From positions 824,513-888,512 of the forward strand of contig UVIF01000001.1 of NCBI GenBank assembly GCA_900596015.1: DNA of 64,000 nucleotides, given 5' to 3'. This document shows positions 37,404 through 48,881 of the stretch, piece after piece (within the stretch, counting starts at the first letter, position 1; each line of letters opens with the position of its first letter). The notes under the pieces were generated by a model that was not told the DNA's origin, made no database searches, and worked only from the letters and a program-made list of their open reading frames with translations. This DNA comes from Pseudomonas viridiflava. GTDB taxonomy: Bacteria; Pseudomonadota; Gammaproteobacteria; Pseudomonadales; Pseudomonadaceae. Position numbers and translations under genes: made by a program.

Positions 37404-37976
37404 ATGCTGAACAAGAAAATCCGCAATATCGTCATCCTGGGTGTGCTGGGGCTGCTGTTCGCCGCCATCGGCTACTGGGACATCAGCCCGGAGCGCTTCC
37501 TCGACCAGCCCACGGCGGCCGTCGACGAAAGCCAGATCGATTACTACGCTATCAACGCGAAGGCGCGGCAGTACCTGCCCGATGGCGGCGTGCAGTACGA
37601 CATGACCGCCGACAAGGTCGAGCACGTCAAGACGTCGCAGGTCACCTTGCTGACCAAGCCCGACATGCAGCTGTACCGCGGCACCGTCTATCCGTGGCAC
37701 GTAACCAGCGACCGCGGCGAAGTCAATCCCGATGGCAGCGAAGTCGAGCTGATCGATTCGGTGCGCATCGCGCGTACCGATCAGAAAAGCCGCGCTACGC
37801 TGATCACCAGCTCGCGCATGACCGTTTTCCCACAGAAGCAATATGCGCAGACCGACCAAGACGTTAGAATCGACGGCGCCGGTGGCGTGTCGACGGCCAA
37901 GGGCATGAAAGCGTATCTGAATGACAGCAAGATCAACTTGCTGTCCAACGTAAGAGGACAGTATGAGGCTCGTTAA
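37404..37976 (+). CDS. lptC: LptC, LPS export inner-membrane protein
   Basis: Bitopic inner-membrane protein of 190 residues that passes LPS from LptB2FG to LptA. One N-terminal helix (NIVILGVLGLLFAAIGYWDI) is followed by a periplasmic beta-jellyroll (YYAINAKARQYLPDGGVQYDMTA and WHVTSDRGEVNPDGSEVEL split across the domain). Starts eight bases after kdsC and overlaps lptA by 14 bases. Confidence 0.93.
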   Translation: MLNKKIRNIVILGVLGLLFAAIGYWDISPERFLDQPTAAVDESQIDYYAINAKARQYLPDGGVQYDMTADKVEHVKTSQVTLLTKPDMQLYRGTVYPWHVTSDRGEVNPDGSEVELIDSVRIARTDQKSRATLITSSRMTVFPQKQYAQTDQDVRIDGAGGVSTAKGMKAYLNDSKINLLSNVRGQYEAR

Positions 37977-38508
37977 AACCCTCCCCTTTTTGCTCAGCCT
38001 GAGCGCAGCACTGGGAAGCGCGAGCGCCTGGGCACTGCCCACTGACCGCGATCAGCCCATTCATATCCAGTCCGACGATGCCCAGCTCGACGACAAACAG
38101 GGCGTGGCGACCTACAAGGGCAATGTGATCATTACCCAGGGGTCGATGAAGATCACCGGCAACACCGTGACCATCACCCGCAATGCCACGGGCGACGTGG
38201 ACGTCTTCACTGCGGTCGGCAACCTGGCCTACTACGAGCAGAAACCTGCCGCCGACAAGCCCATCGTCCAGGCCTATGGCATGACCATCCAGTACTTCGC
38301 GGCGCAGAACCGTATCGTGCTGATCGACAAAGCCAAGGTCATCAACGACGGCAACACGTCCGAAGGCGAAAAGATCGTCTACGACACCGTGCGCCAGGTG
38401 GTGAACGCCGGCCGTGCCACGGGCAGCAAGGTCACCACGCCTCGTCCGCGCATCGACATGGTGATCCAGCCGAAGAAGAAATCCGACGCACCGCAGAAGG
38501 CCCAGTAA
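37963..38508 (+). CDS. lptA: LptA (LptH), periplasmic LPS bridge protein
   Basis: Periplasmic protein of 181 residues that forms the bridge carrying LPS to the outer membrane; the P. aeruginosa protein is also called LptH. Signal peptide ([19 protein letters not shown]), then the OstA-like jellyroll ([39 protein letters not shown]) and a Lys-rich tail. It overlaps lptC upstream and lptB downstream (TAATG). Confidence 0.93.
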   Translation: MRLVKTLPFLLSLSAALGSASAWALPTDRDQPIHIQSDDAQLDDKQGVATYKGNVIITQGSMKITGNTVTITRNATGDVDVFTAVGNLAYYEQKPAADKPIVQAYGMTIQYFAAQNRIVLIDKAKVINDGNTSEGEKIVYDTVRQVVNAGRATGSKVTTPRPRIDMVIQPKKKSDAPQKAQ

Positions 38509-39233
38509 TGGCAGTTCTGAAAGCGCAGCACCTGGCCAAGAGCTACAAGAGCCGGCAAGTCGTCCGCGACGTCAGCCTGTCCATCGAGAGCGGGCAGATC
38601 GTTGGCCTGCTGGGCCCCAACGGCGCGGGCAAGACCACCTGTTTCTACATGATTGTCGGCCTGGTGCAGGCCGATCAGGGCCGCGTGCTCATCGACGACC
38701 TGGACGTCAGCCACCAGCCGATGCACGGCCGCGCCCGCTCCGGTATCGGTTACCTGCCGCAGGAAGCCTCGATCTTCCGCAAGCTGTCGGTGGCCGACAA
38801 CATCATGGCCATTCTGGAAACCCGCAAGGAACTCGATGCCACGGCCCGACTGGCCGAGCTCGAAGGCCTGCTGCAGGAGTTCCACATCACGCACATCCGC
38901 GACAACCTGGGCATGAGCCTTTCAGGGGGTGAACGCCGCCGCGTGGAGATCGCCCGCGCACTGGCCACCGCGCCAAAGTTCATTCTGCTCGACGAACCCT
39001 TCGCCGGTGTCGACCCGATTTCGGTCGGCGACATCAAGCAGATCATCCATCACCTCAAGACCAAGGGCATCGGCGTACTGATCACCGACCACAACGTCCG
39101 CGAGACGCTGGACATCTGCGAAACGGCCTACATCGTCAACGACGGTCAGCTGATCGCCGAGGGCGATGCCCAGACTATCCTGGCCAACGATCTGGTGCGC
39201 GAAGTCTATCTGGGCCACGAGTTCCGCTTGTAA
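38508..39233 (+). CDS. lptB: LptB, ATPase of the LPS export transporter
   Basis: ABC ATPase of 241 residues that powers LptB2FG. Walker [11 protein letters not shown]-loop [11 protein letters not shown], signature [15 protein letters not shown], Walker [14 protein letters not shown], and H-loop [10 protein letters not shown]. Last gene of kdsD-kdsC-lptCAB; followed by a GC hairpin and then rpoN. Confidence 0.97.
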   Translation: MAVLKAQHLAKSYKSRQVVRDVSLSIESGQIVGLLGPNGAGKTTCFYMIVGLVQADQGRVLIDDLDVSHQPMHGRARSGIGYLPQEASIFRKLSVADNIMAILETRKELDATARLAELEGLLQEFHITHIRDNLGMSLSGGERRRVEIARALATAPKFILLDEPFAGVDPISVGDIKQIIHHLKTKGIGVLITDHNVRETLDICETAYIVNDGQLIAEGDAQTILANDLVREVYLGHEFRL

Positions 39234-39238
39234 GGCCC

Positions 39239-39273
39239 GAGGGCGCCAGCGCCCTCCAGCGGGCATTAATTTT
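39239..39273 (+). terminator. Possible terminator after lptB
   Basis: GAGGGCG, loop CCAG, CGCCCTC is a perfect seven- to eight-pair stem six bases after the lptB stop. A run TTAATTTT follows only about 9 bases later, so read-through into rpoN is likely. Confidence 0.5.
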
Positions 39274-39308
39274 CATGGCGCCCTAGGCAAACACTCAGGT
39301 TTCAGGCA

Positions 39309-39314
39309 TATAAT
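39309..39314 (+). promoter_or_regulatory. Candidate -10 element for rpoN
   Basis: A perfect TATAAT in GGCATATAATTTGC, 83 bases upstream of the rpoN ATG. No good -35 is seen at 16-18 bases, so this is tentative. Confidence 0.4.
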
Positions 39315-39396
39315 TTGCTTACGACATAAGCCGGGTATTTCGGTACCCGTAGTAGAAGGCGCTTCGCGCCGGCGACCAAGGTGTTAAGTTCCTGCC

Positions 39397-40890
39397 ATGA
39401 AACCATCGCTCGTCCTACGTATGGGCCAGCAACTGACGATGACACCGCAGTTGCAACAGGCCATCCGCCTTCTCCAGCTATCGACCCTGGACCTCCAACA
39501 GGAGATTCAGGAAGCGCTGGAATCCAATCCCATGCTCGAACGCCAGGAAGAAGGCGACGACTTCGACAACAGCGACCCGCTGGCCGACAAGATCGAGCAG
39601 ACACCCCCCCAGGAAATCCAGGAGCCGAGCTTCCAGGAATCCGCGCCCACGGTCGACAACCTCGAGGAAGGCGACTGGAACGAGCGCATTCCCAGCGAAC
39701 TGCCCGTGGACACCGCCTGGGAAGACGTCTACCAGACCAGCGCCAGCAGCCTGCCAAGCAACGATGATGACGAGTGGGACTTCACCACGCGCACATCGGT
39801 CGGCGAGAGCCTGCAGACGCACCTGTTGTGGCAGCTGAACCTGGCGCCCATGTCCGACACCGATCGGCTGATCGCCGTGACCATCATCGATTGCATCAAT
39901 AATCAGGGTTACCTGGATGAGACGCTGCAGGAAATCTGCGAGTCTTTCGATCCTGAACTGGACATCGAACTGGATGAGATCGAAGCGGTGCTTCACCGCA
40001 TCCAGCAGTTCGAGCCCGCCGGCATTGGCGCCCGCAACCTGAGCGAATGCCTGATGCTGCAACTGCGCCAGCTGCCGGCCAAGACCCGCTGGCTGGCCGA
40101 AGCCCAGCGCCTGGTCAGCGACTTCATCGACATGCTCGGCTCGCGCGACTACAGCCAGCTGATGCGCCGCATGAAGCTCAAGGAAGACGAGCTGCGCCAG
40201 GTTATCGAACTGGTGCAGAGCCTCAATCCGCGGCCCGGTTCGCAGATCGAGTCGAGCGAGCCGGAATACGTCGTGCCTGATGTCATCGTGCGCAAGGACA
40301 GCGACCGCTGGCTGGTCGAGCTCAATCAAGAGTCCGTGCCACGCCTGCGGGTCAATCCGCAGTACGCAGGCTTCGTGCGGCGCGCCGACACCAGCGCCGA
40401 CAACACCTTCATGCGCAATCAGCTGCAGGAAGCGCGCTGGTTCATCAAGAGCCTGCAGAGCCGCAACGAAACCCTGATGAAGGTGGCGACGCAGATCGTC
40501 GAACATCAGCGCGGCTTTCTCGACTATGGCGACGAGGCAATGAAGCCTCTGGTGCTGCACGACATCGCCGAGGCGGTGGGCATGCACGAGTCGACCATAT
40601 CAAGGGTCACCACGCAGAAATACATGCATACACCGCGTGGCATATACGAGCTGAAATACTTTTTCTCGAGCCATGTCAGTACCTCGGAAGGTGGTGAATG
40701 CTCCTCCACGGCGATCCGCGCGATCATCAAGAAACTGGTTGCGGCCGAAAATCAGAAAAAGCCGTTGAGTGACAGCAAGATCGCTGGTTTACTGGAGGCA
40801 CAAGGCATCCAGGTAGCCCGTCGAACGGTCGCCAAGTATCGCGAATCCCTAGGGATTGCGCCGTCCAGCGAACGCAAGCGGTTGATGTAG
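39397..40890 (+). CDS. rpoN: RNA polymerase sigma-54 factor
   Basis: Sigma-54, 497 residues, which directs transcription of nitrogen, flagellar, pilus and carbon-source genes with AAA+ activators. Region I is Gln/Leu-rich ([18 protein letters not shown]), region II is acidic (about 50-120), the core-binding domain spans about 120-330, and the RpoN box is [10 protein letters not shown] near the C-terminus. Neighbours hpf, ptsN, rapZ and ptsO form the conserved rpoN cluster that connects nitrogen PTS signals with sigma-54 activity. Confidence 0.97.
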   Translation: MKPSLVLRMGQQLTMTPQLQQAIRLLQLSTLDLQQEIQEALESNPMLERQEEGDDFDNSDPLADKIEQTPPQEIQEPSFQESAPTVDNLEEGDWNERIPSELPVDTAWEDVYQTSASSLPSNDDDEWDFTTRTSVGESLQTHLLWQLNLAPMSDTDRLIAVTIIDCINNQGYLDETLQEICESFDPELDIELDEIEAVLHRIQQFEPAGIGARNLSECLMLQLRQLPAKTRWLAEAQRLVSDFIDMLGSRDYSQLMRRMKLKEDELRQVIELVQSLNPRPGSQIESSEPEYVVPDVIVRKDSDRWLVELNQESVPRLRVNPQYAGFVRRADTSADNTFMRNQLQEARWFIKSLQSRNETLMKVATQIVEHQRGFLDYGDEAMKPLVLHDIAEAVGMHESTISRVTTQKYMHTPRGIYELKYFFSSHVSTSEGGECSSTAIRAIIKKLVAAENQKKPLSDSKIAGLLEAQGIQVARRTVAKYRESLGIAPSSERKRLM

Positions 40891-40968
40891 CCCTGCGATG
40901 TGCCACAGCGTTCCAGTGGCAGGCACCCAAGCCTGCTTCTTTATGCAATGGCAATAAGGAGAAGCGGT

Positions 40969-41277
40969 ATGCAAGTCAACATCAGTGGACACCAACTAGA
41001 TGTGACCGAACCCCTGCGAACCTACATCGGGGAAAAACTCGAGCGTCTCGAACGTCATTTCGACAAGATCACCAATGTTCAGGTGATTATGGAAGTCGAG
41101 AAGCTCAAACAGAAAATCGAAGCCACCCTGCGCATACCCGGTGGTGAGGTGGTCGCCAATGCCGAACATGACGACATGTACGCGGCCATCGACCTGCTTA
41201 CCGACAAGCTGGATCGCCAACTCAAAAAGCATAAGGAAAAACAGCAAAGTCTGCTGCAAGGCGCGACTGCTCGCTGA
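40969..41277 (+). CDS. hpf: Ribosome hibernation promoting factor, short form
   Basis: Small protein of 102 residues that binds the 30S decoding site and stabilises 100S hibernating ribosomes. The sequence MQVNISGHQLDVTEPLRTYI and the Lys-rich end identify the short HPF type, which needs RMF for dimerisation. ATG at 40969 follows AAGGAGAAG. It sits between rpoN and ptsN, as in other pseudomonads. Confidence 0.95.
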   Translation: MQVNISGHQLDVTEPLRTYIGEKLERLERHFDKITNVQVIMEVEKLKQKIEATLRIPGGEVVANAEHDDMYAAIDLLTDKLDRQLKKHKEKQQSLLQGATAR

Positions 41278-41289
41278 CACTCCCCACCC

Positions 41290-41754
41290 ATGATCCGACT
41301 AGAAACCATCCTGACCCCCGGCCGTTCCTGCGTGAACGTGCCGGGCGGCAGCAAGAAGAAAGCACTCGAACAGATCGCCAACCTGATCAATCGCGAAGTG
41401 CCATCGCTCGACACCCAGACCGTGTTCGAAGCGCTCATTGCCCGTGAAAAACTGGGCTCCACCGGATTCGGCAACGGCATTGCCATCCCGCACTGTCGCC
41501 TCAAGGGGTGCGACACCCCCGTCAGCGCCCTCATCCACCTCAGCGCCCCGATCGACTACGACGCCATCGACGGCGCGCCCGTGGATCTGCTGTTCGTGCT
41601 TCTGGTGCCCGAAGCGGCCACCGATGCGCACCTGGAGTTGCTTCGCCAGATCGCCAGCATGCTCGATCGCAAGGAAGTGCGCGAAAGACTGCGTTCGGCG
41701 CCCAGCAATCAAGCCTTGTACCAAGTGGTACTGGACGAGCAGAGCGGTCATTAA
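41290..41754 (+). CDS. ptsN: PTS IIA-like nitrogen regulatory protein
   Basis: EIIA-Ntr, 154 residues, a phosphotransfer protein of the nitrogen PTS (PtsP-PtsO-PtsN) that regulates potassium transport and metabolism rather than sugar uptake. The phosphorylated histidine lies in [11 protein letters not shown]. The sequence has the usual Ntr-type length. Thirteen bases after hpf and two before rapZ. The ribosome-binding site is weak. Confidence 0.95.
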   Translation: MIRLETILTPGRSCVNVPGGSKKKALEQIANLINREVPSLDTQTVFEALIAREKLGSTGFGNGIAIPHCRLKGCDTPVSALIHLSAPIDYDAIDGAPVDLLFVLLVPEAATDAHLELLRQIASMLDRKEVRERLRSAPSNQALYQVVLDEQSGH

Positions 41755-41756
41755 CC

Positions 41757-42614
41757 ATGCGTTTGATCATCGTCAGTGGCCGCTCAGGCTCAGGCAAGAG
41801 CACTGCCCTGGATGTTCTCGAAGACAACGGTTTCTATTGCATCGACAATTTGCCGGCCGGTTTGCTGCCCGAACTGGCCGAGCGTGCGCTGATCCATACC
41901 GAGCTGGCGCAGCCGCAGGTGGCGGTGTCGATCGATGCGCGCAACCTTCCCAGCCACTTGTCGCGTTTCCCCCAACTGCTGGCCGAAGTACGTGCCAAGC
42001 ACATCAATTGCGATGTGCTGTATCTGGACGCCGACGAAGAAACGCTGCTCAAGCGCTTTTCCGAAACACGTCGCCGGCATCCGCTGAGCAATGAAAGCCG
42101 CTCGCTGGCCGAGGCCATCCGCGTCGAGAGCGATCTGCTCGGGCCTATCGTCGATCTGGCCGATCTCAAGATCAACACGACCAACCTGAACCTTTACCAA
42201 CTGCGCGATGCCATCAAGGTCCGGCTGCTGAACAAGCCTGAACCGGGTACAGCCTTTCTGGTGGAGTCATTCGGGTTCAAGCGCGGCATGCCGATAGACG
42301 CCGACCTGGTGTTCGACGTGCGCTGCCTGCCCAACCCCTACTGGAAGCCGGAACTGCGAGAGCAGTCCGGGCTCGACGCCCCGGTCGCCGAATACCTGGC
42401 GGCCCAGCCGGACGTCGAGGAGATGTATCAGGACATCTCCTCCTACCTGCTCAAATGGTTGCCGCGCTTCGCCGCCAGCAGCCGTGCCTATGTCACCATC
42501 GCCATCGGCTGTACAGGCGGGCATCATCGCTCGGTATACTTGACCGAGCGCCTGGGCCGATTGCTGCAGCAGTCGCTCAAGAACGTCCAGGTTCGCCATC
42601 GCGACCTCAGCTGA
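41757..42614 (+). CDS. rapZ: RNase adapter protein RapZ
   Basis: Nucleotide-binding protein of 285 residues. In Escherichia coli RapZ senses glucosamine-6-phosphate and guides RNase E to the sRNA GlmZ, controlling glmS; in Pseudomonas GlmZ is not established, so its target is unknown. Walker [12 protein letters not shown] at the N-terminus, and the C-terminal conserved [17 protein letters not shown] at 41757 starts two bases after the ptsN stop. Confidence 0.95.
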   Translation: MRLIIVSGRSGSGKSTALDVLEDNGFYCIDNLPAGLLPELAERALIHTELAQPQVAVSIDARNLPSHLSRFPQLLAEVRAKHINCDVLYLDADEETLLKRFSETRRRHPLSNESRSLAEAIRVESDLLGPIVDLADLKINTTNLNLYQLRDAIKVRLLNKPEPGTAFLVESFGFKRGMPIDADLVFDVRCLPNPYWKPELREQSGLDAPVAEYLAAQPDVEEMYQDISSYLLKWLPRFAASSRAYVTIAIGCTGGHHRSVYLTERLGRLLQQSLKNVQVRHRDLS

Positions 42615-42630
42615 AAGGATCCCCCGCGCA

Positions 42631-42903
42631 ATGCCCGCCCTCCAAGTAGAAATCATCAACAAGCTCGGCCTGCACGCCCGTGCCGCAGCGAAATTCGTCG
42701 GCGTGGCGGGACGCTTTCCCTGCCAGGTACGTGTCGGCCGCACACCAGAAGCGCTGGTCGATGGCAAGAGCATCATGGGTGTGATGATGTTGGCGGCCGG
42801 AAAAGGCACCACCATTCATTTGCACACCGAAGGCGAGCAGGATCAGCAGGCACTGGATGCCATCGTCAAACTGATCAACGACAAGTTTGACGAAGGCGAG
42901 TGA
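42631..42903 (+). CDS. ptsO: HPr-like phosphocarrier NPr
   Basis: Phosphocarrier of the nitrogen PTS, 90 residues, passing phosphate from PtsP to PtsN. The active histidine is in NKLGLHARAAAKFV, and the regulatory-serine region reads DGKSIMGVMMLAAGKG. Last gene of rpoN-hpf-ptsN-rapZ-ptsO. Confidence 0.95.
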   Translation: MPALQVEIINKLGLHARAAAKFVGVAGRFPCQVRVGRTPEALVDGKSIMGVMMLAAGKGTTIHLHTEGEQDQQALDAIVKLINDKFDEGE

Positions 42904-42987
42904 AGCGAACCAGCGGCCGAGAGACAGAACCTGGTAGCGACAATCCAGTACTGCGCCAGGTCAGCTTCTGAGCTCAGGGGTCAAGGG

Positions 42988-43881
42988 TCAAGACAACGCA
43001 GTGTCCATGACCATCATCAGGCAAAACCCTACGCACAAGCCCAGGCTCGCCAACTTGTGATGACCATTGCTGCGTGATTCCGGAATGATCTCGTGAGTCA
43101 CCACCAGCAGCATTGCACCGGCTGCAAAGGCCAGGCCCAGCGGTAGCAACAGTTCGCCCATACGCACCAGCCAGGCACAGAGCACTGCGAACACCGGCTC
43201 GACCAACCCGGATGCTGCGCCGATCAGGAAGGCCTTGTACCGGGCCATCCCCGCCCCTGCCAGAACCAATGCGATCACCAGACCCTCGGGTACGTCCTGC
43301 AGGGCAATGCCCATCGCCAGGCTATCGGCGTCATGCATGCCGCCGCCCGCCGACACGCCGATGGCCATGCCCTCCGGAATATTGTGAGCGATGATGGCGA
43401 TCACGAAGATCCAGATACGTGCAGGGATCACAGGCTGCTGCGTGCTGCCCACCAAGTAGTCCGGAGTGACCCCGGAAACCCTGCGGTCCACCAGATACAG
43501 GCAGAACGCTCCGGACATGATGCCCAGGCTCATCAGGCCACCAGCGCCCCAGCGTGAGAAACCGATGGCCGCTGCCGCATCCAGGCCGGGAATGATCAGC
43601 GAGAACGCGGTGGCCGCCAGCATCACTCCCGCGCCGAAGCCCAGCAATGTATCGGCCACGGCGACCGGCATGCTGCGGATGACCAATACGGGAACCGCGC
43701 CCAGAGCCGTGCCCAACGCGCAGATGGCACCGCCTTCGAGCGCGCGCAGGATGCGTGGCTCGAGGTCGAGCCAGGCCAGCAGCTCGCCCACCAGCAAGGC
43801 CGCCCCTGCCAGCAGCAGCACTGTGCCCAGCGCCAGGCGAAAGCGGCGGACACTGACCAGCGCGAAGGTCTGCGATCCCAT
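42988..43881 (-). CDS. ZIP-family metal transporter
   Basis: Inner-membrane divalent-metal transporter of 297 residues, about eight helices. Metal-site signatures are AHNIPEGMAIG in helix 4 and QDVPEGLVIAL in helix 5, with THEIIPES further on. It is the last gene of the iron-starvation operon, ten bases after sodA. ZIP proteins import Zn, Fe or Mn; because it is co-transcribed with Mn-type superoxide dismutase, import of manganese is a reasonable inference but not shown. Confidence 0.87.
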   Translation of the reverse strand: MGSQTFALVSVRRFRLALGTVLLLAGAALLVGELLAWLDLEPRILRALEGGAICALGTALGAVPVLVIRSMPVAVADTLLGFGAGVMLAATAFSLIIPGLDAAAAIGFSRWGAGGLMSLGIMSGAFCLYLVDRRVSGVTPDYLVGSTQQPVIPARIWIFVIAIIAHNIPEGMAIGVSAGGGMHDADSLAMGIALQDVPEGLVIALVLAGAGMARYKAFLIGAASGLVEPVFAVLCAWLVRMGELLLPLGLAFAAGAMLLVVTHEIIPESRSNGHHKLASLGLCVGFCLMMVMDTALS

Positions 43882-43891
43882 GGCGCGAGGC

Positions 43892-44503
43892 TCAGTTCAC
43901 GGCGGCTTGGTAGCGCTTCTCGACATTGGCCCAATCGACCACGTTGTAGAACGCGTTGATGTATTCAGGCCGACGGTTCTGGTACTTGAGGTAGTACGCG
44001 TGCTCCCAGACGTCGAGGCCCAGAATCGGCGTGTTGCCAGTCATCAAGGGGCTGTCCTGGTTGCCGCTGCTTTCGACCACCAGCTTCTTTTCCGGCGTGA
44101 CGCTGAGCCAGGCCCAACCACTGCCGAAACGACTCAGCGCGGCTTTGGTGAATGCTTCCTTGAACGCCTCGAACCCGCCGAGCTCGGTTTCGATAGCCTG
44201 GGCAACGCTGCCCTGTGGCTGGCCACCACCATTGGGCGACATGACTTCCCAGAACAGGCTGTGGTTGGCATGGCCACCACCGTGGTTGGTAACGGCGCCG
44301 CGCAGGTTCTCCGGCAGCTGCTTGACCGAGGCGACCAGCTTTTCCACGGGCCATTCGGCGTATTCGGTGCCTTCGATGGCAGCGTTGACGTTGGTGATGT
44401 AGGTCTGGTGGTGCTTGGTGTGGTGGATCTCCATGGTCGCGGCATCGATGTGCGGCTCCAGGGCATCGTAGGCATAGGACAAGGCAGGCAGGGTATAGGG
44501 CAT
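43892..44503 (-). CDS. sodA: Superoxide dismutase, manganese type
   Basis: Cytoplasmic superoxide dismutase of 203 residues. Metal ligands are the His of [10 protein letters not shown], the His of HANHSLFW and the Asp/His of [12 protein letters not shown]. The Gln in GNQDSPLM near the C-terminal half and the GGGQ loop mark the Mn type rather than Fe type. It starts two bases after orfX. In Pseudomonas aeruginosa this SodA (SodM) is made under iron limitation to replace the iron enzyme. Confidence 0.96.
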   Translation of the reverse strand: MPYTLPALSYAYDALEPHIDAATMEIHHTKHHQTYITNVNAAIEGTEYAEWPVEKLVASVKQLPENLRGAVTNHGGGHANHSLFWEVMSPNGGGQPQGSVAQAIETELGGFEAFKEAFTKAALSRFGSGWAWLSVTPEKKLVVESSGNQDSPLMTGNTPILGLDVWEHAYYLKYQNRRPEYINAFYNVVDWANVEKRYQAAVN

Positions 44504-44505
44504 TT

Positions 44506-44958
44506 TCAGTGAACTCCGTAGGGAAGGTTATCGGGTTGCGTGACGACTGGCGCAACGTCGGTATCGGCGGCGCCGCACAGCAACCGGTGGGTACGGGGGT
44601 ATTCGCCATGCTGGCGAGTGAAGCCGAGCAATTCGGCGTAGGTCTTGCTGGCGTGGCGCAGGGCCGCATCGCGCAGCGCAGGCGACAGCCGAGGATCCTC
44701 GGCCGCACGCAGCAGGCGTTCATGAATGGCGCACAGGTACTCGGCGCTTTCTTCGGGTTGATGCAACTGCAGGTGCAGGTCGGCGAGGTTGTGGTGGGAG
44801 ATGACACAGGCGGCCACCGCTTCGTCGACATCCGCCCAGCGCTCGAGCAACACCTGCGCCCATGCCAGGGCCTGCAGGTAATGCTCGCGCGCCTCGATCA
44901 GCTCGCCCCGGACAAAGCAGGCGTTGGCCGTCTCCGTGATACGTTTCCAGTGCTGCAT
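44506..44958 (-). CDS. TPR-like protein of the fagA-fumC-sodA operon (orfX)
   Basis: All-helical protein of 150 residues corresponding by position to orfX of the Pseudomonas aeruginosa fagA-fumC-orfX-sodA operon. The pattern [20 protein letters not shown] and [21 protein letters not shown] resembles two or three tetratricopeptide repeats, so it may bind a partner protein. No catalytic motif is seen. It lies between fumC (30-base gap) and sodA (two-base gap). Confidence 0.85.
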   Translation of the reverse strand: MQHWKRITETANACFVRGELIEAREHYLQALAWAQVLLERWADVDEAVAACVISHHNLADLHLQLHQPEESAEYLCAIHERLLRAAEDPRLSPALRDAALRHASKTYAELLGFTRQHGEYPRTHRLLCGAADTDVAPVVTQPDNLPYGVH

Positions 44959-44988
44959 GGCGGATGTCTCCCAGCGGTTGCCAAGCGG

Positions 44989-46357
<1,369 letters not shown>

Positions 46358-46365
<8 letters not shown>

Positions 46366-46753
46366 CGCAATATCCTTGCAGCAGATCAGTGAGTGGGATC
46401 GAAGGCAGCAACTCGCAGCGCGCCAATTGATGGGCGCAGTCCTGCCATTGGCGGATGTGGGCAGGGTCTGCCGCGCAGTTACGCAAGTCGCGCAGGGGGC
46501 GCCAGGCCTGATCTAGGCAAAGGCTGCGCCAGTGCAAGGGCAACGCCTGGTCGAGGGCGGTCGCCAGCAGCAGGCGAAAGGTGCCGTGTGCTACGGATTT
46601 CGGGGAGGTGGGGGTGAAACGCGCCAGGTAGCGCCCCTCGGCCAGGTAGTGGTCGATGAGTCGCGGCTCGTTGGGCAGCAGCGCGCAGCGAATCTGCAGG
46701 CCCAGCCAATGCCAATTCTCTAGATAGGCGGATTCGTGTACAGCAGAACTCAT
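46358..46753 (-). CDS. fagA: FagA, Fur-associated protein
   Basis: Protein of 131 residues at the head of the iron-starvation operon, in the position of Pseudomonas aeruginosa fagA. The sequence (ESAYLENWHWLGLQIRCAL, LIDHYLAEGRYLARFTPT, LDQALPLHWRSLCLDQAWRPL) is helical and without a known catalytic motif; its function is not established. ATG at 46753 is 20 bases from a Fur-box-like palindrome. Its stop overlaps fumC by eight bases, suggesting translational coupling. Confidence 0.78.
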
Positions 46754-46772
46754 CGGCACACCCAATAGCCGG

Positions 46773-46805
46773 AATGAGTTTCATTATTGATTGATATCGA
46801 GAATC
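46773..46805 (-). promoter_or_regulatory. Fur-box-like operator upstream of fagA
   Basis: The region holds an inverted repeat AATGA-GTT-TCATT (46773-46785) followed by ATTGATTGATATCGAGAATC, AT-rich and with the NAT-repeat character of Fur sites. It lies 20-52 bases upstream of the fagA ATG. Regulation by Fur of the homologous P. aeruginosa operon is established; here the operator call is from sequence likeness and position. Confidence 0.65.
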
Positions 46806-46828
46806 AACACAAGTGCCGCAGCTCAGAT

Positions 46829-46851
46829 TGCCCGACCCGGAGGGCCGGGCA
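46829..46851 (-). terminator. Hairpin downstream of pmbA
   Basis: TGCCCGACC and GGCCGGGCA pair with one mismatch around a five-base loop, seven bases after the pmbA stop. No T-run follows, so intrinsic termination is uncertain. Confidence 0.5.
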
Positions 46852-46857
46852 TCGACA

Positions 46858-48204
46858 TCAGCTCCCAGCGACCGTCATGCGTTCGATCAGCACCGAGCCA
46901 GTGCGGATGTTGCTGCGCAGTTCCAAGTCATTGCCCACGGCAACGATCTGCTTGAACATGTCGCGCATGTTGCCGGCGATGGTCACTTCCTGGACCGGAA
47001 ACTGGATCTCGCCATTCTCGACCCAGAACCCTGCGGCACCACGCGAGTAGTCCCCGGTCACCATGTTCAGGCCATGGCCCATCAGCTCGGTCACCAGCAA
47101 GCCGCGGCCCATGCGCCGCAGCAGCGCGTTCTGATCTTCGTCGCCATGGGTCACGAACAGGTTGTGCACACCGCCGGAATTGGCCGTGCTGGGCAAGCCC
47201 AGTTTGCGGCCCGAATAGGTGCTCAACACGTAGGACACCAGTTCACCATTCTCCACGAACGGCTTGGCATAGGTCGCCAGACCGTCGCCGTCGAATGCCG
47301 CGCTGCCCATGGCGCGCATCAGGTGCGGACGCTCGTCCAGGGTCAGCCACTCGGGGAACAGCCGTTGGCCCATCGCCCCTTCCAGGAAAGAGGATTTGCG
47401 GTACAGGTTGCCACCGGAGATCGCTGCGAGGAAATTTCCGAAAAGCCCCCCGGCCAGTTCCGCCGAGAACAATACCGGCACCTCGCAGGTCGGCACCGGT
47501 CGTGCGCCCAGGCGAGCGGCAGCGCGTTGCGCGGCCCGCTGACCGATGGAGGCGGCATCGGCCAGCAACTCGCCCTGGCGACTTACGTCGTACCAGTAGT
47601 CGCGCTGCATCTGCCCATTGGCCTCGGCAATCATCACGCAGCTCAAGCTGTGCCGCGTCGATGCATAGCCGCCGATGAAACCGTGGCTGTTGCCATACAC
47701 GCGGCAGCCCTGGTGAGTGTTGAGCGTGGTGCCGTCGGCGTTCTTGATCAAGGGCTCGGCATCGAAGGCTGCGGCTTCGCAGGCCAGGGCCTTCTCGATG
47801 GCCTGCTCGGGCGTGATGTCCCAGGCATGATACAGGTCGAAATCGGGCTGCTCGCGGGCCATCAAGGCCGCGTCGGCCAAGCCCGAGCTTTCATCCTCGG
47901 AGGTGTGCTTGGCGATCGCCAGGGCTGCAGCGACGGTTTCGCGAATGGCTTGGGGGCCGCTCGCCGAGGTGCTGGCCGAGCCTTTGCGCTGACCGACGTA
48001 CAAGGTGATGCCGAAACCCTGGTCGCGGTTGAATTCGACGGTCTCGACTTCGCGCTGGCGCACCGATGTGGACAAGCCCTGCTCCAGCGACACGGCCACC
48101 TCACAGGCGCTGGCCCCCTGACGCTTGGCTTCATCGATGATCTGCTGCACTTGCTCCTGCAGGACTGGCAATGCCTGCGGGCCGACGCTCTGGGGTGCGT
48201 TCAT
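46858..48204 (-). CDS. pmbA: Metalloprotease subunit PmbA/TldE
   Basis: TldE subunit of the TldD/TldE heterodimeric metalloprotease, 448 residues, which trims unfolded peptides and matures some peptide products (microcin B17 leader, CcdA antitoxin degradation in Escherichia coli). TldE has the TldD fold without a zinc motif, and no HExxH is seen here. Family segments: [25 protein letters not shown] stretch, and the C-terminal [31 protein letters not shown] (read in two parts). ATG at 48204 (MNAPQSV) is chosen. Separated from its partner tldD by the divergent yjgA. Confidence 0.93.
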   Translation of the reverse strand: MNAPQSVGPQALPVLQEQVQQIIDEAKRQGASACEVAVSLEQGLSTSVRQREVETVEFNRDQGFGITLYVGQRKGSASTSASGPQAIRETVAAALAIAKHTSEDESSGLADAALMAREQPDFDLYHAWDITPEQAIEKALACEAAAFDAEPLIKNADGTTLNTHQGCRVYGNSHGFIGGYASTRHSLSCVMIAEANGQMQRDYWYDVSRQGELLADAASIGQRAAQRAAARLGARPVPTCEVPVLFSAELAGGLFGNFLAAISGGNLYRKSSFLEGAMGQRLFPEWLTLDERPHLMRAMGSAAFDGDGLATYAKPFVENGELVSYVLSTYSGRKLGLPSTANSGGVHNLFVTHGDEDQNALLRRMGRGLLVTELMGHGLNMVTGDYSRGAAGFWVENGEIQFPVQEVTIAGNMRDMFKQIVAVGNDLELRSNIRTGSVLIERMTVAGS

Positions 48205-48311
48205 GGTGTTCTCCAATCAAATTCGGGTTCGGGGCGGGCCGATCTGCGGCCGGGCCAGACAAGCGGCCCCCGACTGGTTATCATGGCGGCGTTTATTTGC
48301 GGACTGCCCCC

Positions 48312-48833
48312 ATGGTTGATTCTTACGACGACTCCCTCGATGAGGGAAAAAGCAAAACTCAGGTCAAACGCGAGCTGCATGCGCTGACCGATCTTGGCGA
48401 GCGCCTTATCACGCTCAAGCCGGACATGCTCAATCGCCTGCCCTTGACCGATGGCCTGCGCCGGGCGCTGGCCGATGCCTCCAAGCACACTGCCAACATC
48501 GCGCGCAAACGCCACATCCAGTTCATCGGCAAACTGATGCGCGATCAGGACATCGACGCCATTCTGGTGCTGCTCGACCAGGTGGACGCTTCCACCCGGC
48601 AATACAACGAACGCTTTCACAACCTGGAGCGCTGGCGTGATCGGCTGGTAGCCGGCCCGGACCAGGTGCTCGAGGCGTTTTTCGCCGAGTACCCGGAAAC
48701 CGATCGCCAGCACCTGCGCAACCTGGTTCGCCAGGCCCAGCACGAGACGGCGCACAACAAACCGCCTGCTACTACGCGCAAGATCTTCAAGTACATCCGC
48801 GAGCTGGACGAAACTCAACGCGGCTTGCGCTGA
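48312..48833 (+). CDS. yjgA: Ribosome-associated protein YjgA (DarP, DUF615)
   Basis: Protein of 173 residues in the YjgA/DarP family, which binds late 50S ribosomal precursors and helps peptidyl-transferase-centre maturation. Helical throughout, with the typical [18 protein letters not shown] and [16 protein letters not shown]. It lies between pmbA and tldD in opposite orientation, a conserved arrangement. Followed by a strong convergent hairpin shared with tldD. Confidence 0.92.
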   Translation: MVDSYDDSLDEGKSKTQVKRELHALTDLGERLITLKPDMLNRLPLTDGLRRALADASKHTANIARKRHIQFIGKLMRDQDIDAILVLLDQVDASTRQYNERFHNLERWRDRLVAGPDQVLEAFFAEYPETDRQHLRNLVRQAQHETAHNKPPATTRKIFKYIRELDETQRGLR

Positions 48834-48835
48834 GA

Positions 48836-48881
48836 CGCCTGAAGGCAGGCCGCCCGGCCTGCCTGTCATCCCTTTCAGGCG
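48836..48881. terminator. Nested hairpin between yjgA and tldD
   Basis: An inner stem AGGCAGGCCG/CGGCCTGCCT (48843-48864, ten pairs) lies inside an outer pair CGCCTGAA/TTCAGGCG (48836-48843 with 48874-48881). It sits between convergent stops. T-runs are weak, so it may act as a REP-like barrier or a bidirectional terminator. Confidence 0.65.
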